From positions 1 through 64,000 of the forward strand of contig CAWASE010000014.1 of NCBI GenBank assembly GCA_963784675.1: a stretch of 64,000 nt of DNA, read 5' to 3'. Made by a program: the position numbers and the translations under genes. The notes below the pieces were generated by a model. That model ran no database searches and was not told where the DNA came from. It saw nothing but the letters and a program-made list of their open reading frames with translations. Below are positions 1 to 9,223 of the stretch, piece after piece. The DNA is from SCTD01 sp963784675. Its GTDB lineage: Bacteria > Actinomycetota > Actinomycetes > Mycobacteriales > SCTD01. Positions within the stretch are counted from its first letter, which is position 1. Each line of letters starts with the position of its first letter.

Positions 1-2
1 GA

Positions 3-1485
3 GCGCTGCCCTACTCCTCCGACGGTGGTGGCATCGCCATCGTCTACCGGCACGTCTACGAGGACGCCATCCCGCTGCGCGACGTGGCCCCGCACGTGCC
101 GCGAGCCATCGTGGAGGTGGTCATGCGGGGCCTCGCGCGCAACCCGGCAGACCGCTATCCGAGCGCTGAGCTGTTCGCCGTGGCGGTCGGCGAGGCTGCC
201 ACCAACTCCTTCGGGCTCGGCTGGCTCGCGCGTGCGGCCATCCCCGTCGCGTTCGCCGGTCCGGTGCTGCAGAGCACCGAGCGGCTGACCGAACCGATGC
301 CGACCGCGACCGACGGTGCGGCGTCGACGGGACCGGCCGTCGTCGCGACGCACGGCGCAGCGCCTGTCACCACCGGTTCGCCGTCAGCCGCTGCCGCGAC
401 GGCGGCGGCTCCCGTCCTGCCGCCGCCGCCGGGCGCTCTCAGCCGCCGCACCGAGGTCACCGGAGCCGCGACGGTGCAGGGGCCGGCGACGGGCGCTCCA
501 CCCACCCAGCAGAGTGCGGCCGCGCCTCGTACGGACGACCGCCCGCCGCCGGTCCAGGCAGGGGCGGGCCCCGCGCCGGCCACGCAGGCAGCGGCGGTGC
601 CCGGACCGCGCGTGCGCCCGGAGACGTTGGTACGGGTCAAGGGGCCGGACCTGAACGACGTGCAGCCCGGCGCCTTGTTGCCGCTGCGGCAGGTCCTGGA
701 CATCCCCTCGCGGCCGTGGGCCCTGCGGCTGCTGACGCTGGTCCTGCTGGCCACGGTCGTCGGCCTCAGCATCATCGGGATCGGCCGGCACGTCTCGCCC
801 GGCGGAGAGCCGGTGTCGGTGCAGGACAGCGGCGCTCTCGTCACGCTGGGCGGCGAGGCATCCCGCGTCGCGCCCCGTGGTCGATCTCGGGTCCCCGGTA
901 CCCGTCCGGCTGCAGAACCTGCCGCCCGCGCTGCGCGGCGCCGACGCCGTCGAGCTCAGGCTGTCCATGCTCGGGGTCCCGCTGGTGCCGTCCAGCCGCA
1001 CCGACCTGGTCCGCACGTCGGCGACGAGCATCGGCGCCGACCTCGACGTGGATGCCAACCAGTACCTGGCCGCCGGTCGCCTCGACGCCGAGGTCGTCCT
1101 GCTGCAGGGCGACGAGGTGCTCGCGAGCGAACCGTTCGAGATCTCCGCGGCGCGCGACTGGTACCTCACCGTGCCGGGCGGGTTGCTGGTGGCAGCAGTG
1201 CTGTTCGTGCTGTCCTACACCGAGGCGCTGCTGCGCCCGATGCGCAAGCGCGGCCGGCGCCGGGTCAGCGGCTTTCTGGGGATGGGCGTGATCGGCGCGG
1301 CGCTCGGCGTGCTGGCGGTCGCCGCTGCGTGCCTGCTCGACGTGCAGTCGCCGACCGTCCCGACCCTCGTCGGGTGCGCTGCCGCCGGGCTGCTGACCGG
1401 CCTCGTGATCGCCGACACGACCGCCCGTTCGGGACGCCGGGCCAGGCTGCGCCGGGTCGCCCGCATGCAGTCGCTGACCGGCTGA
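3..1485 (+). CDS. Membrane Ser/Thr protein kinase, C-terminal part (5' end outside window; one frameshift)
   Basis: The first residues match the end of a Hanks-type kinase C-lobe: a helix with GLARNPADRYPSAEL is the usual last kinase subdomain. It is followed by a long Ala/Pro-rich linker, a transmembrane helix near bases 720-790 (LLTLVLLATVVGLSIIG) and an extracytoplasmic stretch. Three more hydrophobic helices lie at about bases 1165-1225, 1275-1340 and 1365-1420. The kinase core lies upstream of the window. The frame changes between the linker half and the C-terminal half; removing one C from the CCCC run at 873-876 restores a continuous protein (reading RVAPVVDLGSPVPVRL). The role is presumably membrane-bound phospho-signalling; the ligand and targets are unknown. 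It converges on the kinase-like gene that ends at 1510. Confidence 0.75.
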
Positions 1486-1509
1486 CGGCCCGGCGTCGTC
1501 TGTTGCCCG

Positions 1510-2310
1510 TCAGCCCGGGACGAGCGCCTCGAGCGCGTGCGCCAGCTCCTCGGCGTCCTGGTGGCGGTCACCCGGCTCGACCGCCAGGGCGCGTTCCAGG
1601 ACGGTCCGCACGCCGGCGTCCAGGGTCGCGGACAACGCCGGTTGCGCGCTGAGCACGGTCCGGACGGCGAAGAGCGCGTCGTCGGCGGGGAGCTCGCCCG
1701 TACACGCCCTGTCCCGTGAGCGCGCGGTGCAGCGTGATCCCCAGCGACCAGATGTCGGACTGACGCGTCCCGGCACGGCCGAGCAGGATGGCCGGCTCGA
1801 TGTACTCGACCGCGCCGATCGGGCCGAGCCCGGTGACCGCGACGCCGGCGCCAACGCCTGCGCCAGTCCGAGGTCGGACAGGCGCGCCCCGGCCGGTGAC
1901 AGCAGCACGTTGGCCGGCTTGATGCTCCGGTGCACCACGCCGGCCTCGTGCAGCGCGTGCGCGGCGCGCGCGGCCTGCGCGACGGCCGTCACGACCTCGT
2001 CCCGACCGAGGGGGCGGGCGGGGTCGGCCAGCGAGCCGTCGGGAAAGAACTCCATGGCGTAGAAGAAGTCTCCGCCCTGCTGGCCTGCGTCGAACAGCGT
2101 CACCAGGTAGGGCGAGGACGCTGCCGCAAAGGCTCGCAGCTCACGGGCCGTGCGGCGCAGGGTGTCCGCGTCGGTGCCGCCGGTCAGAACCTTGACGGCG
2201 ACGTGCGGGGCGTCCAGCCCCAGCCGGGACGGGGGCTCGGCCAGCCAGAAGGTGCCGTGGCTGCCCGAACCCAGCGACCGGACGAAGCGGTAGTCGGCGA
2301 TGCCCTGCAC
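1510..2310 (-). CDS. Ser/Thr kinase-like protein, probable pseudokinase (two compensating frameshifts)
   Basis: GTG start at 2310 behind GGGGGAA; about 266 residues, a bare kinase domain without a membrane helix. The glycine loop (GSGSHGTFWLAE), the subdomain II lysine (VAVKVL) and DLG are present. The catalytic loop reads HRSIKPANVLL, so the HRD aspartate that acts as catalytic base is a serine; hence probably a pseudokinase or a weak kinase. The stretch between about 1700 and 1865 is out of frame. In the alternative frame it gives GAVEYIEPAILLGRAGTRQS and then SDIWSLGITLHRAL, which is exactly the expected activation segment and helix F. Restoring it needs one missing base near 1808-1870 and one extra base at 1697-1699. 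It may regulate or scaffold a partner kinase such as the one encoded convergently. Confidence 0.75.
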   Translation of the reverse strand: MQGIADYRFVRSLGSGSHGTFWLAEPPSRLGLDAPHVAVKVLTGGTDADTLRRTARELRAFAAASSPYLVTLFDAGQQGGDFFYAMEFFPDGSLADPARPLGRDEVVTAVAQAARAAHALHEAGVVHRSIKPANVLLSPAGARLSDLGLAQALAPASRSPGSARSARSSTSSRPSCSAVPGRVSPTSGRWGSRCTARSRDRACTGELPADDALFAVRTVLSAQPALSATLDAGVRTVLERALAVEPGDRHQDAEELAHALEALVPG

Positions 2311-2522
2311 GTGTTCCCCCTGTTCCTGCCGGTCGACCCCCTCGCCGAGTCCCCGGTCCCCTCGGTGCGGTGCCGTCCGGTTCTGCCGGTGGCACCGCGT
2401 ACGTGCCCGGTAGGAGCATGACGTGCGGATCGGCTGCTGGAAAGCCTGTCGCGGAGCACCGCGGACCGATACCTTCTGCCGGAGCGAGGCCGTCGCGAGC
2501 GGCCCGGGGCCGGGGGGCGTCG

Positions 2523-4782
2523 ATGGAGCACGGGGCTGACGAGATCGCACGGCAGGTCTTCCTCGACCTTGCCGTCATCATCCTGGTCGCCCGGTCGGTC
2601 GGGTGGCTGTTCAAGCGGCTGCGCCAGCCGGCGGTCGTCGGCGAGATCATCGGTGGGCTGGCGCTGGGGCCCTCGCTGCTGGGCGCGCTGCCGGGGGACC
2701 CGTCCAGCCGGCTCTTTCCTGAGCAGGTGCGGCCGTCGCTGTTCATCCTCGCTCAGGTCGGCCTTCTCATCTTCATGTTCATCGTCGGTCTCGAGCTCGA
2801 CCTGACGCTGGTCCGAGGCCGTGAACGACTGGCCGCGACCATCTCGCTGTCCTCGGTGGCGCTGCCCTTCGCCCTGGGGATGGGACTCGCTGTCCTGCTG
2901 CACGGCCGCCACGGCCGGGTGGACGGCGAGCAGGTCGCCCTCCTGCCGTTCGCGCTCTTCATCGGCGCCTCGATGTCGGTCACGGCCTTCCCCGTGCTCG
3001 CCCGCATCCTGTCCGACCGCGGGATGCACCGCATCGACATCGGTGCGCTCGCCCTCGCGTGCGCCGCCGTCGACGACATCCTGGCGTGGGGGATCCTGGC
3101 CGTGGTGCTGGCGGTGGTGGCCTCGACGGGGGCCTTCGGGCTGCCGCTGATCCTGCTCGAGTCGGCGGTCTTCATCGCGTTCATGTTCCTGCTCGTCGCA
3201 CCGTTGCTGCGCCGCTACCTGGTGGCCGCCTACCGCCGCTCGGGGCACCTGACACCGGACGTCCTCGCGGTCGTCCTGGCCGGCTTCCTGGTGAGCGCCT
3301 ACATCACCAGCTGGATCGGCATCCACCAGATCTTCGGCGCCTTCCTGTTCGGCGTCGTCATGCCGAGGGAGGACACCCGAGCCCTGTTCGCCGAGATCCT
3401 CGAAAAGCTGGAGCAGGTCAGCGTGCTGCTGCTGCTGCCGGTGTTCTTCATCGCTACCGGCCTCAGTGTCGACATCGGCGGGCTCGGGGGTCAGAGCCTG
3501 CTGGAGCTCGGCGCGGTGCTGGTCGTGGCCTGCGTCGGGAAGTTCGTCGGGGCTGCCTCGGCGGCCCGGCTGCAGGGGGTCCGGGCCCGTAAGGCTGTCG
3601 CGCTCGGCGTGCTGATGAACACCCGGGGCCTGACCGAGCTCGTCATCCTCAACGTCGGGCTCAGCTTCGGGGTGCTGGACCAGGAGCTGTTCACCATCCT
3701 CGTCGTCATGGCCGTCTTCACCACCGTGATCACCGAGCCGCTGCTCCGGCTGTGCTATTCCGACAAGCTCCTGGCGCGCGAGGTCGCTGAAGCCGAGCGT
3801 GCGGCCCTGGGCATCGTCGAGGCCTATCGCGTCCTGGCGGTCGTCGGTAGCGACCCCAGCGTCGACGACGGTCTGATCGTCGACGTGGGCGCCTCCTTGC
3901 TCGGGCGCGAACGGCCGAGCGACCTGCTGCTCACCCGGTTCGATCCTCCGGTCAAGCGGGTGGAGGTCGGCGCCGGCCTCGTCGGGCGAGCTGACGAGCA
4001 TCACGGCAGGCTTCCAGGTGCTGCAGGAGCTCGTGCGCCGCGGCAGCGAGCACGGTGCCACGGTGGCCGTGCGTTCACAGTTCTCCGCCGACCGGGCTCG
4101 CGACCTGCTGGTGCAGGCCACCACGGTGCAGGCCGACTCGATCCTCGTCGACGTCGCCGACCGGCAGCTCGCCGAGTCGCTGGCCGGCACCGTCGATGCC
4201 ACCCTCGTCCTGCGCCAGCGGCTGCTTGCCCCCGAGGGCGAGCCGGTCGACCAGTTCGCCTCGGTGGTCGTCCTGCCCGGGCCGGGCGACGACGGTGCCG
4301 CCGCCGTCGAGCAGGCGCTGCTGCTCGCCGAGCGGCACGGGTTGCCGGTGGTCCTGCTGGACGCAGGGGACCGGCGCGACGGCAGGCGGCTCGCGGGCTG
4401 GTGCGAGCGGCTCGTCGAGATCGGGGTCCAGGCGCGGGTCGAGCACAGCATCGACGCGGCCCGCGCGCCCGACAGCGTGTTCGTCGTCGGCCTGCGCGGC
4501 GGCCTGGCCAAGGGCGGGCTCTCCCGCGCGCTGGCGGTCGACCCCCGGCCCGGCACGACCCTGCTCGTCGCCGCACCTCCCGGCGACCGGGGCGAAGGCC
4601 TGATGCGACGCCTGGACGCCCGGCGCGGCGCCGTCCAGAAGGCCGCCGCTCTGCGGCCCGCGCAGGCTGCGGTGGCGGTGGGGAGCGAGGCCACGGCGCC
4701 GGCGCAGTCGCTGGATCTCACCACCGGAGAGCTCCTGCCACCCGTCGGCACAGCGGAGAGCCGCGCCGTCCAGCAGCCGTGA
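2523..4782 (+). CDS. CPA2-family cation:proton antiporter with C-terminal USP-like domain (one frameshift)
   Basis: The N-terminal ~400 residues form a multi-helix Na+/H+ (or K+/H+) exchanger of the KefB/NapA type. Visible features include QPAVVGEIIGGLALGPSLLG, the paired acidic residues in ACAAVDDILAW (the expected ion-binding aspartates) and GVLMNTRGLTELVILNVGL. The C-terminal third is cytoplasmic and resembles two universal-stress-protein-like segments, a known regulatory arrangement in this family. The frame breaks at the GGG at 3984-3986; with one G fewer the protein reads on as VGELTSITAGFQVLQEL. ATG at 2523 follows a G-rich Shine-Dalgarno. The 212 bases upstream separate it from the divergent pseudokinase gene and probably hold both promoters, though no clear boxes are seen. 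It exchanges cations across the cytoplasmic membrane; the ion is not determinable here. Confidence 0.85.
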
Positions 4783-4871
4783 GAGGCCACGTCTCAAGGC
4801 GGGACGCTTAGCAACCGATGCTTCAGGGCAGAGACCAGGTGAGAGCACACGGCGACCGCGGGAGGCACACG

Positions 4872-5102
4872 ATGGTCATCAAGACCCTCAACAGCTTCTA
4901 CGAGGTGCACGAGAGCAGGATGCGCTGCCGGCGGCTCAGCGACCACGCCTCGACCTCGGGGGAATGGTTCCGCTACGACCGGATGAGCCCGGTCCGCGAG
5001 GGTGAGCCGCTGCGCTTCTTCCTGGCCCAGCAGGAGCTCGGTACCGTCCTGCAGTTCCGGGTGATCACGACCTCTCCGGTGGAGCAGGTCTACGCCGCGT
5101 AG
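4872..5102 (+). CDS. Small conserved-looking protein of unknown function (76 aa)
   Basis: ATG at 4872 has a near-perfect Shine-Dalgarno (GGGAGG ending at 4865, six bases upstream), so translation is very plausible. The product is soluble, rich in Arg, Glu and Ser, with an HxS / CRRL segment in the first third and a hydrophobic C-terminal strand pattern (TVLQFRVITT). There is no signal peptide or membrane helix, and I recognise no family. It stands alone between the antiporter and the phosphatase gene, which starts 30 bases downstream. The composition and strong ribosome site argue for a real gene; the function is unknown. Confidence 0.65.
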   Translation: MVIKTLNSFYEVHESRMRCRRLSDHASTSGEWFRYDRMSPVREGEPLRFFLAQQELGTVLQFRVITTSPVEQVYAA

Positions 5103-5132
5103 CCCGTCGTGCGAGCCCGCTTAGGGTGATGC

Positions 5133-7083
5133 GTGCGCACTGACCGGTTGAGCGAGATCCCGTCCTCGGGCGTGCCGTCCGCGCTGGCGCGCGACATGAC
5201 CATCGCCGACCAGCAGGAATGGGTCGCCGGGTACCTGCGACGTCACACGGTCAGCCGACGCTCCGCGCTCAAGGGCATGGGCGCCGCCCTCGCAGCCCTG
5301 GCCGTGAGCACCGACCCGTGGGCGCGCGGACTGGCCCGGGCGTACGCCGCCGACGGTGTCAGCGTGACCGGACGGCGGCTCTCCTACGGCAACGACCCGC
5401 GCACGACGATGCGGCTCGCCGGTGAGCTGACCGGTCTGCCTCCCATCGGTGCGATCGTCGCGGACGTGGGCCTCGACACCGGCTACGGCCTCGCCGTCCC
5501 TGTCGAGGTCCGCCGCCTGATCTCCCAGATCCCCGCCGCCGGACCGGTCGTCACGGGGGCCGAGCAGTACTTCGTGCACGCCGCGCTCGACGGGCTGGCG
5601 CCCGGCACGGGCTACCACTACCGCTTCCGCCTCCCGGACGGCACGGTCACGCCCGATGCCGTCTTCCGGACGGCCCCGGCACGGGGCGCGGTGGCTGCGC
5701 CGTTCACCTTCACAGCGCTCGGCGACCACGGCACCGACGCGCGGGACGCCCGCTCCGGTCGCGACGTCCGGAACAGCTACGGCGCCGACGACACGCGCCG
5801 GGCCGCGCAGCCGGCCACCGCGCTCACCCGCCAGGTGCGGGCGCAGCGACCGGCGTTCCACCTGCTCGCCGGTGACATCTGCTACGCCGACGCCCAGGGG
5901 CTGGGGGCTCCGGAGACCTTCAGCACCCAGCTCGGCCCAGACCAACGACTACGACCCCTACGCCTGGTCGGCCTACTTCGCGATGATCGAGCAGAGTGCC
6001 GCCTCCACCCCGTGGATGTTCACCACCGGCAACCACGACATGGAGGCGCTGTACGGGACGCCGCAGAACGTCCCGCCGCGAGGCGACACCGCCCACGGAT
6101 ATGCCGGCCACCTGCTGCGCCTGGACCTGCCGACGAACGGCCCGCAGGCCTGTCCGTCGGTCTACACCTTCACCCACGCCAACGTCGCGGTGCTCAGTCT
6201 GGACGCCAACGACCTGTCGGTCGAGATCCCGGCCAACACCGGCTACAGCGGCGGCGCGCAGCTGAGCTGGCTCGAGCAGCAGCTCCAGGCCTACCGCGCG
6301 GACCGCGGTATCGACTTCATCGTCGCCTTCTTTCACCACTGCGCCTTCTCGACGTCCAAGACGCACGCGTCCGACGGCGGGGTGCGGGACGCTCTCGCGC
6401 CGCTGTTCGAGCGCTACGCGGTCGACCTGGTCGTGCAGGCTCACAACCATCAGTACGAACGGACCAACCCGATCAAGGGTGGGACGTCCACCCGGCAGGC
6501 ACCCGACCGCTCCACCGTCCGGCCCGCGCAGGACGGCACCACGTACGTCCTCGTCGGTTCGGGTGGGCGGCCGCGCTACCCGTTCCAGCCGGGGAGCCAG
6601 GAGCGCTTCCGCGGCGACGGCGTCAGCGACAGCGGAGCCGGAGCGGGCGCGCAGGTGACCAACTCCTACGTCTGGCGGGGGCCGGGCAGCGACACGAACC
6701 CCCGCAACCCGGTGACGCAGGAACCGGAGAGCGTCGACTGGTCGCAGGTCCGGTACGACAACTACGCGGTCCTGGCCGTGGACGTCGTCCCGGCGGCGCC
6801 GGGCGCGGTGACGACGATGACGCTGCGCGCGGTCACCGACACCGGCGTGGAGATCGACCGTCTCGTGCTCGAACGCACCGTCGCCGCGGTGACACCGGCG
6901 GCACCGGTCGTGGGCGTCGCTCCGCCGACGTCGGTGCCGCCCGCGGACGGTCCGGGCGGGGGCGCGCTGCCGGCGACGGGCGCCGGGATGGTCACGGCCG
7001 CAGCCGGAGCGACGCTGCTCGTCGCAGCAGCGGCGGCGGCGCACGCGCGGAGGTCGGACGACCTCGGCGACCGACCCTCCTGA
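5133..7083 (+). CDS. Purple-acid-phosphatase-like metallophosphoesterase, Tat-exported and LPATG-anchored (one frameshift)
   Basis: The order is: a twin-arginine signal (SRRSALKG followed by a hydrophobic Ala-rich stretch), a fibronectin/PAP-N-like beta domain, then a binuclear metallophosphatase domain. Metal-ligand motifs are present in order: GDHG, GDICYAD, GNHDME, FFHHC and QAHNHQYER, the set typical of purple acid phosphatases. The C-terminus has LPATG, a hydrophobic helix and Arg residues, a sortase cell-wall sorting signal. It therefore probably hydrolyses phosphate esters at the cell surface. The frame breaks at the CCC around 5935-5938; one C fewer joins LGQTNDYDP. GTG 5133 is taken as start; an in-frame ATG at 5196 would still keep the Tat motif. 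No sortase gene is in the window. Confidence 0.8.
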
Positions 7084-7128
7084 CCGGGACGCCGCACGGG
7101 TGTGACCCGTCTCTCAAGGCGTTCCCCC

Positions 7129-7170
7129 TTGCCGACCCTCGCAACTAAGGGCTACCTTACCGAAGTAAGG
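7129..7170 (+). promoter_or_regulatory. Putative promoter and iron-responsive operator upstream of efeU
   Basis: Alternating half-sites TAAGG (7146-7150), CCTTA (7155-7159) and GTAAGG (7165-7170) form two overlapping inverted repeats, TAAGG-GCTA-CCTTA and CCTTAC-CGAA-GTAAGG. The core AGGGCTACCTTA resembles the AGGCTNACCTAA core of DtxR/IdeR iron boxes. A TTGCCG at 7129 and TACCTT at 7153 are spaced like -35/-10 elements, so a repressor bound here would block transcription. It lies about 40 bases before the efeU start. The DtxR/IdeR assignment is an inference from similarity and context. Confidence 0.5.
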
Positions 7171-7208
7171 GGAGGTTCACCCCGCCGGCCGACAGTCAGG
7201 AGCAGGGC

Positions 7209-8036
7209 ATGCTCGCGAACGCGCTGATCGGCCTCCGGGAGGGCCTGGAGGCCTCGCTGATCGTCAGCATCCTCGTCGCCTATCTGGTGCGTACCGGCCG
7301 CCGCGACGCCCTGCCGCTGGTCTGGGCCGGGGTCGGCTCGGCCGTCGGCCTCAGCCTGCTCGCCGGCGCGGTCCTGACCTGGACGTCGGCGTCGCTGTCG
7401 TTCCGGTCCCAGGAGATCCTCGGCGGTTCCCTCTCCATCATCGCGGTCGGCTTCGTCACCTGGATGATCTTCTGGATGAAGCGCACCGCCCGGTCGCTCA
7501 AGGGCGAGCTGGAGGGGCGGATGTCGGCCGCGCTGGGCGCGGGCGGCACGGCGCTCGCGGTCGTCGCCTTCTTGTCGGTCGCCCGCGAGGGCCTGGAGAC
7601 CGCCCTGTTCCTGTGGGCCGCGGCCCAGTCCGCCGGCAACGGCAGCCGACCGCTGATCGGCGCTGCGCTCGGCCTCGCGATCGCGGTCGCGCTCGCCTGG
7701 GCCCTCTACGCGCGCGCCGTCAAGATCAACCTGTCGCGCTTCTTCACCGTCACCGGCGCGCTGCTGGTCGTCGTCGCCGCCGGCGTCCTGTCCTACGGGG
7801 TCCACGACCTGCAGGAGGCGGGGGTGCTGCCGGGGCTGAACAGCCTGGCCTTCGACGTCAGCTCGACCATTCCGCCCGGCTCCTGGTACGGCACCCTGCT
7901 CAAGGGCACCCTGAACTTCCAGCCGGCCACGACCTGGCTGCAGGCGCTGACCTGGTTCAGCTACGTCGTCCCCGTCTACGCGCTGTTCTTCCGTCGGCCC
8001 GCAGCGGTCCGTCCGCGCGAGCTCGTCTCCGCCTGA
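7209..8036 (+). CDS. efeU: Iron permease EfeU (FTR1 family)
   Basis: 275 residues with about seven membrane helices. Both REGLE iron-binding motifs of the FTR1/EfeU family are present, REGLEASL at residues 10-17 and REGLETAL at 126-133, which normally line the ferric-iron path. ATG 7209 is preceded by AGGAG at 7198. It is first in an efeU-efeO-efeB order, the standard layout of the EfeUOB iron importer: EfeB oxidises or releases iron outside, EfeO passes it on, and EfeU carries it over the membrane. The upstream iron-box-like palindromes suggest induction under iron limitation. Length is normal and the gene intact. Confidence 0.95.
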   Translation: MLANALIGLREGLEASLIVSILVAYLVRTGRRDALPLVWAGVGSAVGLSLLAGAVLTWTSASLSFRSQEILGGSLSIIAVGFVTWMIFWMKRTARSLKGELEGRMSAALGAGGTALAVVAFLSVAREGLETALFLWAAAQSAGNGSRPLIGAALGLAIAVALAWALYARAVKINLSRFFTVTGALLVVVAAGVLSYGVHDLQEAGVLPGLNSLAFDVSSTIPPGSWYGTLLKGTLNFQPATTWLQALTWFSYVVPVYALFFRRPAAVRPRELVSA

Positions 8037-8096
8037 CCCGTCTCCGCCCGGCCGCGCCTACGTCCGGCACCTTTCCCGCACCCCTCGGAGTCCTCT

Positions 8097-9223
8097 GTGC
8101 GCCCGCCCGTGCTCGTCCTGCCCCTGCTCGCCACCGCCCTGGTCCTGACCGGTTGCGGCTCCGGCGACGACGGCCCCGCCGCGGCCGGGGGCGCCGTGAC
8201 GGTGACGGCCTCCGACGACGCCTGCGAGCTCAGCCGCACGGAGGTCGAGGCCGGCAAGAACGTCCTGTCGATCACCAACACCGGGGCGAAGGTCACCGAG
8301 GTCTACGTCTACGACGGCGACAAGGTGGTCACCGAGAAGGAGAACATCGGGCCGGGCATCTCCTACGAGCTCACGGTCCAGCTGTCCGCCGGCTCCTACG
8401 AGGTCGCCTGCAAGCCCGGTCAGACCGGCGACGGCATCCGCACGACGCTCACGGTGCGCGACGCCGTGGCGCTGGGCGTCGCGACGACGGCAGACCCGGT
8501 GCACCAGCAGGCGGTGGCGGGGTATCGCGCCTACGTCCAGCAGCAGGTCGATGCCCTCGTACCGCTCGCCGCGCAGCTCGCCGCAGCCGTCGAGGCCGGT
8601 GACGTCGCGGGCGCGCAGGCGCTCTACGCCCCCTCCCGGGTGCCGTGGGAGCGCATCGAGCCGGTCGCGGAGAGCTTCGGCGACATCGACCCGAAGGTCG
8701 ACCTGCGCGAGGCCGACCTCGAGCCCGGCCAGACCTGGACCGGCTGGCACCGGATCGAGAAGGCGCTGTGGGTGCAGCGGTCCACCGAGGGAATGACCGA
8801 GGTCGCGGACCAGCTCGTCCTGGACCTGACGGACCTGCAGGACGGGTGCCGACCGCCGAGATCACGGTCGCCAGCATCGGCAACGGCGCCAAGGAGCTGC
8901 TCGACGAGATCGCCACCGGCAAGATCACCGGGGAGGAGGAGGCGTTCTCCCACACCGACCTGGTCGACGTGAAGGCCAACGTCGAGGGCGCCGAGCAGGC
9001 GTTCGCCGCGCTCCGCCCGTTGCTCGTCACCACCGACCCCGAGCTGGTCGACGAGCTCGAGCGGGCCTTCGCCGCCATGGACGCCGTCCTCGTGCCCTTT
9101 GCGACCGCCGACGGTTACGTCTCCTACGACACGGTCGACGCGGCCGGCCGCCGCACCCTGGCGCAGGCCGCCGACGCGCTCGGCGAGCCGCTCTCCCGGC
9201 TGAGCGCCGCCGCCCTCGCGTGA
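8097..9223 (+). CDS. efeO: EfeO: cupredoxin plus M75 (imelysin) iron-binding lipoprotein (one frameshift)
   Basis: GTG start 8097 with GGAG upstream. The signal peptide ends in the lipobox LTGC, so it is a membrane-anchored lipoprotein. A cupredoxin-like domain follows (about residues 40-125), then a helical M75/imelysin domain with the characteristic HxxE (GWHRIEKALW). In EfeUOB systems this protein binds iron or copper in the periplasm-equivalent space and feeds EfeU. The frame breaks at the GGG at 8844-8846; adding one base gives DLQD-x-VPTAEITVASI, matching the uninterrupted family. The last four bases overlap efeB (GTGA), indicating translational coupling. Confidence 0.9.

Noticed and set aside
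2184..4790. 868-codon open frame antisense to the antiporter
   Set aside because: Rich in Arg/Gln/Asp/Glu/His with no domain; it mirrors the real gene's codon bias. Long antisense frames are expected in such GC-rich DNA.
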